From contig NZ_CP163520.1 of the NCBI RefSeq assembly GCF_041080675.1, positions 1,302,001 through 1,366,000 of the forward strand: 64,000 nt of DNA, read 5' to 3'. Position 1 is the stretch's first letter. Each line of letters starts with the position of its first letter. The DNA comes from Streptomyces sp. cg36. Lineage in GTDB: Bacteria; Actinomycetota; Actinomycetes; Streptomycetales; Streptomycetaceae. The notes beneath the pieces are model-generated. The model worked only from the letters and a program-made list of their open reading frames with translations, did no database searches and was not told the origin of the DNA. The position numbers and the translations under genes were made by a program. Positions 7,525 through 14,669 of the stretch are shown here, piece by piece.

Positions 7525-8138
7525 ACGCCGCACCGGCCACCGCCGGCCCGGACGCGGGCGAGATATCCCGGGCCCGCGAGATCGTCTTCCCGCGCCCGCT
7601 CTACTCCAGCGTGGTGGCCCACGCGGTACGCAAGTTCACCGGCCACTACCTGGACGGCGAGACCCAGGAGCGCAAGGCGTTCGGGATGCTCGCGGGCCGC
7701 CCCGCCGGGGACTCCATCCAGGTCGGTTCGGTCTTCCCGCTGATCGTCAACCTCCGCCACGACAGCGGCCACCGCGCCCGGATGGACGAGGTCGTCGAGG
7801 AGCACGCCATCCCGTCCGAGACGCCGATGGACCAGCGCGGCTGGATCGCCGATCCGCGCGAGCTGATGGACATCGACGACGCCTGCGACGACGCGGGCTG
7901 GGTGCTCTTCGGCAACTACCACACCCACCGGGTGCCGTGGCCGCACGATCCGGCCCGCGACACCTGCACGCACCTGGACCGGGTGCTGGCGGCCGAGTCC
8001 GGGCAGTGGACGTTCATCCTCTCCGTCGTCGATCTGCACCGCCCCGTGCTGCGGGCGTTCTTCGAGGGCGACAACGAGCGTGAGGCCACCGTCCGGATCG
8101 TCCCGCCGCTGCCCGGCATGCGCCGGCCCGGAGCCTGA
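7521..8138 (+). CDS. JAB1/MPN (JAMM) family metalloprotein
   Basis: A 205-residue protein starting at a GTG that overlaps the preceding stop (GTGA), so the two are probably translationally coupled. The family mark is the JAMM metal site: GNYHTHRVPWPHDPARDT with His-x-His and a downstream Asp (about 133-150). The N-terminal part contains RKAFGMLAG, the usual first strand of the fold, and a Glu-rich stretch that could give the upstream Glu ligand. JAMM proteins hydrolyse isopeptide or amide bonds next to a glycine tail, or act in small-molecule pathways. No ubiquitin-like or sulfur-carrier protein is seen nearby, so a small-molecule amidase or hydrolase role fits the context better. Confidence 0.72.
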   Translation: MNAAPATAGPDAGEISRAREIVFPRPLYSSVVAHAVRKFTGHYLDGETQERKAFGMLAGRPAGDSIQVGSVFPLIVNLRHDSGHRARMDEVVEEHAIPSETPMDQRGWIADPRELMDIDDACDDAGWVLFGNYHTHRVPWPHDPARDTCTHLDRVLAAESGQWTFILSVVDLHRPVLRAFFEGDNEREATVRIVPPLPGMRRPGA

Positions 8139-8139
8139 C

Positions 8140-8159
8140 CGGCCCCGGCCGGGCCGTTT
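8140..8159 (+). terminator. Possible intra-operon hairpin
   Basis: CGGCCC, 5-nt loop, GGGCCG then TTT immediately after the JAMM stop and 40 bp before fmdE. It is short and may attenuate rather than terminate. Confidence 0.35.
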
Positions 8160-8196
8160 CCGTCCACTTCTTCGCCCACTCCGTAAAGAGGTCGTC

Positions 8197-8883
8197 ATGG
8201 ATCGCACCCAGGCATACAACGACGTCGTCCGCTTCCACGGCCACGAATGCCCCGGCGCCGCCTTCGGCGTCCGGGTCGCCGAGGCCGCGCTCACCGCCCT
8301 CGACCTGAAGGACCCGGCCACGCCGCTGGTCCTGGTCTCCGAGACCGACGCCTGCGCCGTCGACGCGCTCCAGGTGCTGACGGGCTGTACCTACGGCAAG
8401 CGCACCCTCATCCACGAGGACGCGGGCCGCAACGTGTTCACGCTGTGGGAGCGCGACGGCTCCACGGGCGTACGGGTACGGGCCAAGGCCGACAGCATCG
8501 TCTTCCGCACCGAGGAGATCTGGGCGCTGGCCGCCCGGGTGGAGGACGGCACCGCGACCGTGGAGGAGGGCGAGACCTTCGCCCGGCTCCAGGGCGAGCG
8601 GATCAAGGGGCTGCTGAGCGTGCCCGCCGAGGAGATCCTCAGCGTCGAGGAGGTGGAGTCCGCGGCGCCCGGCGTCAAGCACCTCGCCCGCACCGACCTC
8701 TGCGTCGACTGCGGCGAACCCACCAGTGTGGAGACGCTGCACGACCACCGCGGCCGGATGGTCTGCCCGGCCTGCCACCTCGCCGCGCACGGCGGGGTGC
8801 TGCCCGAGGGCCACGGCGACCACGGGCACCATCCGCAGAGCCACAAGCACCAGCACGGCCACCACCACGAGCACAAGCACTGA
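8197..8883 (+). CDS. FmdE-domain protein with zinc finger and His-rich tail
   Basis: A 228-residue protein. The N-terminal FmdE domain is recognisable from FHGHECPGAAFGVRVAE (about 12-28), ETDACAVDALQVLTGCTYGK (about 50-69) and the GER-type helix region near 130. A treble-clef-like CVDC...CPAC zinc site follows (about 170-195), and the last 25 residues are mostly His (GHGDHGHHPQSHKHQHGHHH). FmdE was named from molybdenum formylmethanofuran dehydrogenase operons, but its bacterial role is unclear. The Cys/His content argues for metal binding or delivery to a partner, possibly the JAMM metalloprotein one gene upstream. It starts at an ATG with AGAGG 6 nt upstream and ends 2 bp before the next gene. 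Confidence 0.85.
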   Translation: MDRTQAYNDVVRFHGHECPGAAFGVRVAEAALTALDLKDPATPLVLVSETDACAVDALQVLTGCTYGKRTLIHEDAGRNVFTLWERDGSTGVRVRAKADSIVFRTEEIWALAARVEDGTATVEEGETFARLQGERIKGLLSVPAEEILSVEEVESAAPGVKHLARTDLCVDCGEPTSVETLHDHRGRMVCPACHLAAHGGVLPEGHGDHGHHPQSHKHQHGHHHEHKH

Positions 8884-8885
8884 CG

Positions 8886-9743
8886 ATGTCGGTCCTGGTG
8901 ATCGGCGCGGCGGACGGGCTCGGCCACCTGGTGGTCCGTGCGCTGCGGGAGCGGGACGTGCCGGTGGCCGTCCTGGCCGGGGACCTCGCGGGGTCCCCGG
9001 CCGGGCCGGGCGTGCGGGTGGTCCCCGGGGACCTGGCCGACCCGGACTCGGTGCGGGCGGGCGCGCGGGGGTGCGAGAGCGTCTTCCTGGCCTCCGCCTG
9101 CCGGATCGAGTGCCACAACACCGCCGCCGACGCGGCGGCCGACGCCGGCGCCCGGCTGGTGAAGCTGTCGCCGTGGCCCGCGGCCGTACGGGAGGACAGC
9201 CCGGCGCCGGGGGCCCGGCACCACTGGATCAGCGACCGCCACCTCGCCCGGCGGGGGCTGCCGTACACGATCCTGTCGCCCAACTACCCGATGCAGGAGC
9301 TGGTCCGCCACTACGCTCCGGACGTGCGGCGGCGCGGGGTGCTCGTCGACCCGGCGGGCGGGCGGGGCGTGGGCCTGGTCGACGAGAGCGACGTGGCCGA
9401 GATGGCCGCGCGCGTGCTGACCGAGCCGGGGCACGAGGGCCGCACCTACGCCCCGACCGGCCCGGCCGCGCCCTCCTTCGGGGAGCTCGCGGCGCTGCTG
9501 GCGGAGCTGACGGGCGCGCAGGTGGCCGCCGAGGAGCCGACCGGGCCGGAGCTGGCGCGCTGGCTGGCCCGGGAGCACCGGCCGTGGGAGGCCGAACTGG
9601 GCGCGCTCTTCGGGCAGTTCCGGGCGGGGGCCGGCCAGTCGGTGACGGACGACGTGCGCCGGGTCACGGGCCACGAGCCGCGCCCGGTGGCCGACTTCCT
9701 GAAGGCGAACCTGCACCACTTCCTGCCGGACTCGGGAGGCTGA
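8886..9743 (+). CDS. NmrA-like NAD(P)-binding protein
   Basis: A 285-residue atypical short-chain dehydrogenase. The N-terminus is MSVLVIGAADGLGHLVVRAL, a variant glycine-rich dinucleotide loop, followed by a GDLADPDSVRAGARGCESVFLASA pattern typical of NmrA/QOR2 proteins. SPNYPMQELVRHYAP and DESDVAEMAARVL match the substrate-domain landmarks. No Tyr-x3-Lys catalytic pair is obvious, so it could be a redox sensor or an isoflavone reductase-like enzyme. It starts 2 bp after fmdE and ends 4 bp before the next gene, within the operon. Confidence 0.75.
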   Translation: MSVLVIGAADGLGHLVVRALRERDVPVAVLAGDLAGSPAGPGVRVVPGDLADPDSVRAGARGCESVFLASACRIECHNTAADAAADAGARLVKLSPWPAAVREDSPAPGARHHWISDRHLARRGLPYTILSPNYPMQELVRHYAPDVRRRGVLVDPAGGRGVGLVDESDVAEMAARVLTEPGHEGRTYAPTGPAAPSFGELAALLAELTGAQVAAEEPTGPELARWLAREHRPWEAELGALFGQFRAGAGQSVTDDVRRVTGHEPRPVADFLKANLHHFLPDSGG

Positions 9744-9747
9744 GCCG

Positions 9748-10620
9748 ATGCCCACCGCTTCGCACTCCGCGGAACGGACCGTGGTGGCCGACGACTTCCT
9801 CGCCGCGGGCTTCGCCGCCCGGGCGACGGTGGCCGCCGGACGGCTGCTGCTCGATCTGCGGATGCAGCACGAGAACGGCCTCGGCCCGGGCGGCGCCCGG
9901 CTGGCCCAGCTCGGTCACACCTGGTCCGGGCTGCTGCTGCGCAACCGGATCCGGGCGCGCTATCCGCGGGACGGGGTGCTGACCGGGCCCGCCGACCGGG
10001 GGCCGGAGGCGCTGCGCAGACGCCGGGTGTGGCTGGTCGAGCCGCTGGACTCGACCGAGGAGTACCACGGTCCGGGCGACCCGGACTGGTCGGTGCGGCT
10101 CGCGCTGTGGGAGCGCGAGCGGGGCGTGGTGGCCTCGGCCGTGGCGGTTCCCGCCCTGGCCGAGGTGGTCTGCACGGCGGACCGGGACGCGGCCCGGCGC
10201 CGCGCCGCCCGGGGGCCCCGGCAGCGCCCCCGGGTGCTGGTCGACACCAGGAATCCGGCCGCGTTCGCCCGTACCGTGGTCCGCCAGACCGGCGCCGAGC
10301 TGGTGCCGATGGGCTCGGCCGGGGCGAAGACGCTGGCGGTGGTGCAGGGGGACGCGGACGCCTACATCCACGCGCGGGGGCCCTGGGAGTGGGGCGACGA
10401 GGCGCTGTTCCGGGTGGCCGAGGCGGCGGGGCTCCAGGTGACCCGGCTGGCGCGGGAGGAGGTGCCGCCCGGTCCCGGCGGCGGGGCGGGGCCCGTGGCG
10501 CTCGCGGTGATCTGCCGCCCGCCGCTGACCCGGACCCTGCTGACCGCGTTCGCCGTCCACGGCTTCGTCTCCGGCGGCGGCCCCAGGGCCCGCCCGATGC
10601 CGTCCCGGGCCGAGCCCTGA
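9748..10620 (+). CDS. Inositol monophosphatase/CysQ-family protein with altered metal site
   Basis: A 290-residue IMPase-superfamily protein. The segment WLVEPLDSTEEYHGPGDPDWSV (about 93-114) aligns with the family's WxxDPxDGTxxF motif, but the first metal-binding Asp is Glu and Gly is Ser. GSAGAKTLAVVQGDADAYIH (about 191-210) and PWEWGDEALFRVAEAAG (about 213-229) match the C-terminal half, where the usual Trp-Asp is WEWGDE. The family removes a phosphate from inositol phosphates, PAP or phosphosugars. The altered acidic residues make metal binding uncertain. It is last in the first operon of the MarR-linked cluster. Confidence 0.72.
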   Translation: MPTASHSAERTVVADDFLAAGFAARATVAAGRLLLDLRMQHENGLGPGGARLAQLGHTWSGLLLRNRIRARYPRDGVLTGPADRGPEALRRRRVWLVEPLDSTEEYHGPGDPDWSVRLALWERERGVVASAVAVPALAEVVCTADRDAARRRAARGPRQRPRVLVDTRNPAAFARTVVRQTGAELVPMGSAGAKTLAVVQGDADAYIHARGPWEWGDEALFRVAEAAGLQVTRLAREEVPPGPGGGAGPVALAVICRPPLTRTLLTAFAVHGFVSGGGPRARPMPSRAEP

Positions 10621-10705
10621 GCCGTCGGGCGAGGGGCATCCGGGGCCCCGGCCCGACAGGGCGCCACTCCCGCACGGCCGGCTCCCCACCGGCGCACGGA
10701 CAGTC

Positions 10706-10734
10706 TTGACGCCCCTTCCCGCACTCAACATACT
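10706..10734 (+). promoter_or_regulatory. Promoter of the GriC-like operon
   Basis: TTGACG at 10706-10711 and CATACT at 10729-10734 with a 17-bp spacer, about 100 bp upstream of the start codon. The predicted start point falls in the adjacent operator-like motif. Confidence 0.65.
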
Positions 10735-10738
10735 GCCA

Positions 10739-10763
10739 ACAATCAGCAGCTCTGACAATCAGT
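10739..10763. promoter_or_regulatory. Second MarR-like operator
   Basis: Two direct copies of ACAATCAG 16 bp apart (10739-10746 and 10755-10762). The second lies in TGACAATCAGT (10753-10763), the reverse complement of the 11-mer at 4755-4765 in the MarR intergenic region. It sits just downstream of the -10 box, a repressing position. Confidence 0.6.
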
Positions 10764-10835
10764 CAACTGTGCTACACACGGCCGCCGATGGCCGCGTCCA
10801 CGCGAAGACGTAGAGAACGGACAGGACCGAACGAC

Positions 10836-11933
10836 ATGGCCGACGACTTCAGTTCCTTGTTCGAGCCCCCGCTCGACCAGTCCCCCGACATCGACGACCT
10901 CGTCCGCGCGACCATGGAGTGGCACTTCTCGCCGCTGACCGGCAGCCCCTACTGGGTCGAGCGCGCCAAGGGCTTCTCCTTCGACCCGCGCACCGATGTG
11001 CAGTGCCTGGCGGACCTGCGGCTCTTCGCGGACGTCCCGGTCGACTGGAGCCGGATACCCGCCGACAGCCTGGTGCCGCGCGGCAGCGCGCCCGGCGTGC
11101 GGTACGGGATCTACGAGTCGGGCGGCGCCACCGGCTCGCCCAAGCGGATCGTGGACGCGGCCTCCCGGCGCCGCAACGTGGAGTGGCAGAGCCGGATGCT
11201 CGACGAGCAGGGCTTCCCCTCCGGCGAGGGCAACTGGCTGCACATCGGCCCCACCGGCCCGCACGTGATGGCCAAGAACATCGGCAGCCTCTCCGAACTG
11301 CGCGGCCAGCTCTGCTACTTCGTCGACCTGGACCCGCGCTGGGTGCGGCGCTGCGTGGCCGAGGGCCGCCAGGACGAGTTCCGGCGCTATGTCGGCCACA
11401 TCCTCGACCAGGTCAAGGAGGTGCTGAGCACCCAGGACATCAGGTGCGTCTCCAGCACCCCGCGCATCCTGGAGACCATCAGTGGCCGCGAGGACGTCTT
11501 CGGGCCGCTGCGCGACAGCGTGCGCGGGATCATCTGGGGCGGCACCAGCATGGACGACGAAACCCTGCGCCTGCTGGACGAGGAGCTGTTCCCCGAGGCC
11601 ACCCTGGCCGGGGCGTACGGGAACACGATGATGGGCGTGGCCCCGCAGCGCACCCCGCGCCCCGGCGACGCGGCCCGCTGCGTCTTCCGCCCGTTCCACC
11701 CGTACACCGTCGTCGACCTGGTCGACCCCGAACGGCCGGACCGGTCCGTGGCCGTGGACGAGGAGGGCCGGGTCGTCATCACCGTACTGACCCGGGACTA
11801 CTTCACCCCGCCCACCCTGGAGCGCGACCTCGCCACCCGCCGGGCCCCGGCCGACGGCTTCGCGGGCATCGAGGTCTCCGGGGTGCGCCCGTACGAGTCG
11901 GCCACCACCTCCGTGGTCGAGGGGGTCTACTGA
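10836..11933 (+). CDS. GriC-like adenylating component of a carboxylic acid reductase
   Basis: A 365-residue protein of the adenylate-forming/LuxE-like group. ESGGATGSPKRI (about 96-107) is the P-loop-like Ser/Thr/Gly motif, and IWGGTSMDDETLRLLDEELFP and AYGNTMMGVAP (about 230-270) correspond to the later core motifs. It is much shorter than a full AMP-ligase and lacks the C-terminal lid. Size and gene pairing match GriC of grixazone biosynthesis, which with GriD reduces an aryl carboxylic acid to its aldehyde (literature knowledge). The stop overlaps the next start as TGATG, so the two are coupled. The substrate is probably an aryl acid made by the cluster; that is inference. Confidence 0.7.
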   Translation: MADDFSSLFEPPLDQSPDIDDLVRATMEWHFSPLTGSPYWVERAKGFSFDPRTDVQCLADLRLFADVPVDWSRIPADSLVPRGSAPGVRYGIYESGGATGSPKRIVDAASRRRNVEWQSRMLDEQGFPSGEGNWLHIGPTGPHVMAKNIGSLSELRGQLCYFVDLDPRWVRRCVAEGRQDEFRRYVGHILDQVKEVLSTQDIRCVSSTPRILETISGREDVFGPLRDSVRGIIWGGTSMDDETLRLLDEELFPEATLAGAYGNTMMGVAPQRTPRPGDAARCVFRPFHPYTVVDLVDPERPDRSVAVDEEGRVVITVLTRDYFTPPTLERDLATRRAPADGFAGIEVSGVRPYESATTSVVEGVY

Positions 11934-13309
11934 TGGCCGAGGCCAAGGACCTGTACGAGATCCCGCTGATCCGCGCGGGGCTGCCCCGGCAGTCCGCGGA
12001 GCGGGTCCGGCTCGCCGGGGTGGACGGCACCCCGCTGGCCGTCGTCCACCTCGCCCCGCCGCTGCTGGCCCGGCTCACCGTCGCCGACGCGCGCGCCGGT
12101 GAGGAGCGCCCGCCGGAGCCGGAGCGGATCGCGCAGGCGGGCCGGCTCTTCGAGACCGGCACCCTGGGCGGGCTCTCCCCGCAGGCGTACTGCGAGCTCC
12201 AGTCCCGGGTCGCCGGAGTACCGGTCGGGGTCGCCCGGCACTCCCTGCGGGACGTCGCCGAGACGTTCGCGGCGGTCGGCGCGCGGTTCCTCGCCGAGCG
12301 CCCGGCCGGGGTCGCCCAGACGCCCGCGCCCGGCGAGATCTCCACCGTGTGGACGCGCCGCGGGGACGTGCTGGCCGTCATCGCGCCCAGCAACAACCCC
12401 GGTACGCACACCCAGTGGCTGACCGCGCTGGCCTGCGGGTACCGGCTGGTGGTGCGGCCGGGGACGCGGGACCCGTTCACCCCGGCGCGGATGATCGCCG
12501 CGCTCCTGGACGCGGGGGTCGCCCCGCACTACCTCTCCCTGCTGCCGGGCAGCCACGCCACCGGGGACGCCCTGGTGGAGGCGGCCGATCTGAGCCTGGT
12601 GTTCGGCGGGGACGCGGCGGCCCGGCGGTACGGAGGGGACCGCCGGGTCGTCCTGCGCGGGCCCGGCCGCTCCAAGCTGCTGCACACCGGCGCCATCACC
12701 GAGCAGACCGTGGACGTGATCTGCCGCTCGGTGGGCTACGACGCGGGGATGCGCTGCACCAACGCGACGGCCGTCTTCACCGACGCCGACCCGGCCGCGC
12801 TCGCCGCCGCCGTCGCCGAGCGCCTGTCCGGGCTCACCGCGGCGCCGCCGCAGTCGCCGCACGCGCAGGTGCCGGTGCTGCCGCTCGCCGAGGCGCGGGC
12901 GCTGCGGGAGCATCTGGCGGGCGCTCTGGCGGGGGCGGTCGACGTGGCCGCGCCGCTGTACCCGGACGGGCCGGTGGCCGACCTCGGCGACGGCTCGGGG
13001 GCGCTGCGGCCCGCCGTGCTGCTCTGCGACAGCTCCGGCCACCCCGGCTCGCGCATCGAGCTCTCCTTCCCGTGCGTGTGGATCCTGCCGTGGCGGCGCG
13101 AGGAGGGCTTCGGGCCGCTCAGGGACACGCTCGCGCTCACCATCCTCGGCGGCGACGAACGGCTGGCGCGCGAGGCGCTGCGGGAGCGGTCGATCCGCAA
13201 GGTGCTGCTCGGGCCGATCCCCACGTACACCGCGGGCCGCACCAGTCCGCACGACGGCTTTCTCAGCCATGAACTGATGGAGGCCCGGGCCTTCGGGACC
13301 GCCCTCTGA
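11933..13309 (+). CDS. GriD-like acyl reductase (aldehyde dehydrogenase/LuxC fold)
   Basis: A 458-residue protein with an aldehyde dehydrogenase or acyl-CoA reductase pattern. APSNNPGTHTQWLTALACGYRLVVRPG (about 144-170) is the cofactor-binding strand and loop. VFGGD and LRGPGRSKLLHTG precede GMRCTNATAVF (about 271-281), whose Cys is the likely acyl-thioester nucleophile. The C-terminal half has SFPCVWILPWR. With the upstream adenylating partner it would accept an activated acyl group and reduce it with NAD(P)H to an aldehyde, as proposed for GriD. Start ATG overlaps the previous stop. Confidence 0.75.
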   Translation: MAEAKDLYEIPLIRAGLPRQSAERVRLAGVDGTPLAVVHLAPPLLARLTVADARAGEERPPEPERIAQAGRLFETGTLGGLSPQAYCELQSRVAGVPVGVARHSLRDVAETFAAVGARFLAERPAGVAQTPAPGEISTVWTRRGDVLAVIAPSNNPGTHTQWLTALACGYRLVVRPGTRDPFTPARMIAALLDAGVAPHYLSLLPGSHATGDALVEAADLSLVFGGDAAARRYGGDRRVVLRGPGRSKLLHTGAITEQTVDVICRSVGYDAGMRCTNATAVFTDADPAALAAAVAERLSGLTAAPPQSPHAQVPVLPLAEARALREHLAGALAGAVDVAAPLYPDGPVADLGDGSGALRPAVLLCDSSGHPGSRIELSFPCVWILPWRREEGFGPLRDTLALTILGGDERLAREALRERSIRKVLLGPIPTYTAGRTSPHDGFLSHELMEARAFGTAL

Positions 13310-13373
13310 CCGGCCCGGCCGGTCCCACCCGTACACCTCACAACCGCGGCAACGAACCCTGGAGCGTGTGGAG

Positions 13374-14099
13374 ATGACTCGAACCGTCCTGGTGACCGGT
13401 GGCGGCACCGGCATCGGCAAGGCGATCGCGGCGGCGTTCCTCGCCGACGGCGACCACGTCGTCATCAGTGGCCGCCGCGAGGACGTGCTGAAGCGGGCCG
13501 CCGAGGAGCTGGGCGGCCGGGTGACCCCGCTCGCCTGCGACGTCACCGATCCCGAACAGCTGGAGGCGTTCCGCGCGGAGCTGCCGGACACGCTGCACGT
13601 ACTGGTCAACAACGCCGGGGGCAACCGGGAGTTCGACGCCCCGCCCGCGGGCGACCTGCGCGCGCTGGCCGAGCGGTGGCGGGCCAATCTGGACGCCAAT
13701 CTGCTGGGCGCGGTGCTCACCACGGCCGCGGTCGACAAGCAGCTCGCCCCCGGTGGGGCGGTGGTCAACATCAGCTCCTTCGCGGCCGACCGGGGCGCGG
13801 GTTCGTACGGGGCGGCGAAGGCGGCCATGAACAGCTGGAACATCTTCGTCGCCCGCCAGCTCGGCCCGCGCGGGGTGACCTGCAACGTGGTGGCCCCGGG
13901 CTATGTCGACCGCACCGAGTTCTTCCGCGACCGGCGCTCGGACCAGTTCCACGAGGCCCGGGTCGCCGAGACGATGCTGGGCCGGGCCGGGGAGCCGCAG
14001 GACATGGCCCACGTGGTCCGCTTCCTCGCCTCACCGGGCGCCCGGCACATCACCGGTCAGGTGGTCCGGGTCGACGGGGGCGTGATACCCACCCGCTGA
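13374..14099 (+). CDS. Short-chain dehydrogenase/reductase
   Basis: A classical SDR of 241 residues. TGGGTGIG (about 8-15) binds NAD(P), NNAGG follows at about 80, and Ser...Tyr-x3-Lys (SSF...SYGAAK, about 130-148) forms the active site. Arg at the end of strand 2 (ISGRRED) favours NADPH. It ends the second operon, 64 bp after the GriD-like gene. It could reduce the aldehyde from the reductase pair to an alcohol, or act as a ketoreductase. The ATG at 13374 is chosen over GTG 13368 because GGAG (13361-13364) is then 9 nt away. Confidence 0.9.
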   Translation: MTRTVLVTGGGTGIGKAIAAAFLADGDHVVISGRREDVLKRAAEELGGRVTPLACDVTDPEQLEAFRAELPDTLHVLVNNAGGNREFDAPPAGDLRALAERWRANLDANLLGAVLTTAAVDKQLAPGGAVVNISSFAADRGAGSYGAAKAAMNSWNIFVARQLGPRGVTCNVVAPGYVDRTEFFRDRRSDQFHEARVAETMLGRAGEPQDMAHVVRFLASPGARHITGQVVRVDGGVIPTR

Positions 14100-14183
14100 A
14101 GGCCGGGCGCGCCGGACACGGGGGCGCGGGCGGGGGGGTCCGGCGGCCGGCGCCGAGCCGGGGTCCGGCGCCGCCCGGACCTC

Positions 14184-14189
14184 TACGAT
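14184..14189 (+). promoter_or_regulatory. -10 box for a leaderless ArsR-type gene
   Basis: TACGAT ends 6 nt before the ATG at 14196 and there is no ribosome-binding sequence. Transcription should start at or next to the A of ATG, the leaderless arrangement common in Streptomyces. Confidence 0.6.
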
Positions 14190-14195
14190 GTGCGC

Positions 14196-14558
14196 ATGAG
14201 CGCAAGCAAGCAGGTGTCAGATGCGCACCCCTCGCATCCGCGGACGGTGGGCGACGACGCCCTCCTGGACACCGCGGTCTCCGTGCTCGCCCTGCTCGCC
14301 GACCGCACCCGGCTCGCGCTGCTGCGCGAGCTCGGCGGCGGCGAGGCCGATGTCACCACCCTCACCGAGGTGTGCGGGGCGGCCCGCCCCTCGGTGAGCC
14401 AGCACCTGGCCAAGCTGCGGCTGGCCGGTCTGGTGACGACCCGCAAGGACGGCCGCCGGGTGGTCTACTCGCTGCGCCACGGCCATCTGCGCCGGCTCGT
14501 CGACGAGGCGCTGAACGTCGCCGACCACCAGCTCGGCGCCCTCCCCCCGCACGACTGA
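14196..14558 (+). CDS. ArsR-family winged-helix regulator
   Basis: A 120-residue regulator. LLADRTRLALLRELGGGEADVTTLTEVCGAARPSVSQHLAKLRLAGLVTTRKDGRRVVYSL (about 33-93) is a complete ArsR HTH with wing. The metal-sensing CxC motif of ArsR proper is missing; the lone Cys lies in the turn before the recognition helix. It may sense an organic ligand or another metal. It is followed by an MFS exporter with a palindrome between them, so local control of that transporter is likely. The ATG at 14196 is preferred to GTG 14190 because of the leaderless promoter. Confidence 0.88.
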   Translation: MSASKQVSDAHPSHPRTVGDDALLDTAVSVLALLADRTRLALLRELGGGEADVTTLTEVCGAARPSVSQHLAKLRLAGLVTTRKDGRRVVYSLRHGHLRRLVDEALNVADHQLGALPPHD

Positions 14559-14600
14559 CCCGCCCCGCCGGGACCGCCGGGACGCCGCCGGCCCCAACAT

Positions 14601-14630
14601 GTGCATACGTACGCACGCATTGGCTACGAT
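14601..14630 (+). promoter_or_regulatory. Palindromic operator and -10 box of the MFS gene
   Basis: GTGCATACGTACGCAC (14601-14616) is a 16-bp palindrome with one mismatched pair. TACGAT at 14625-14630 is a good -10. The palindrome overlaps the -35 region, a natural repression site for the upstream ArsR protein. Confidence 0.6.
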
Positions 14631-14669
14631 GGGCGTCCCAGCACCTTCTCGCGCCCCGGGACGGAACCC

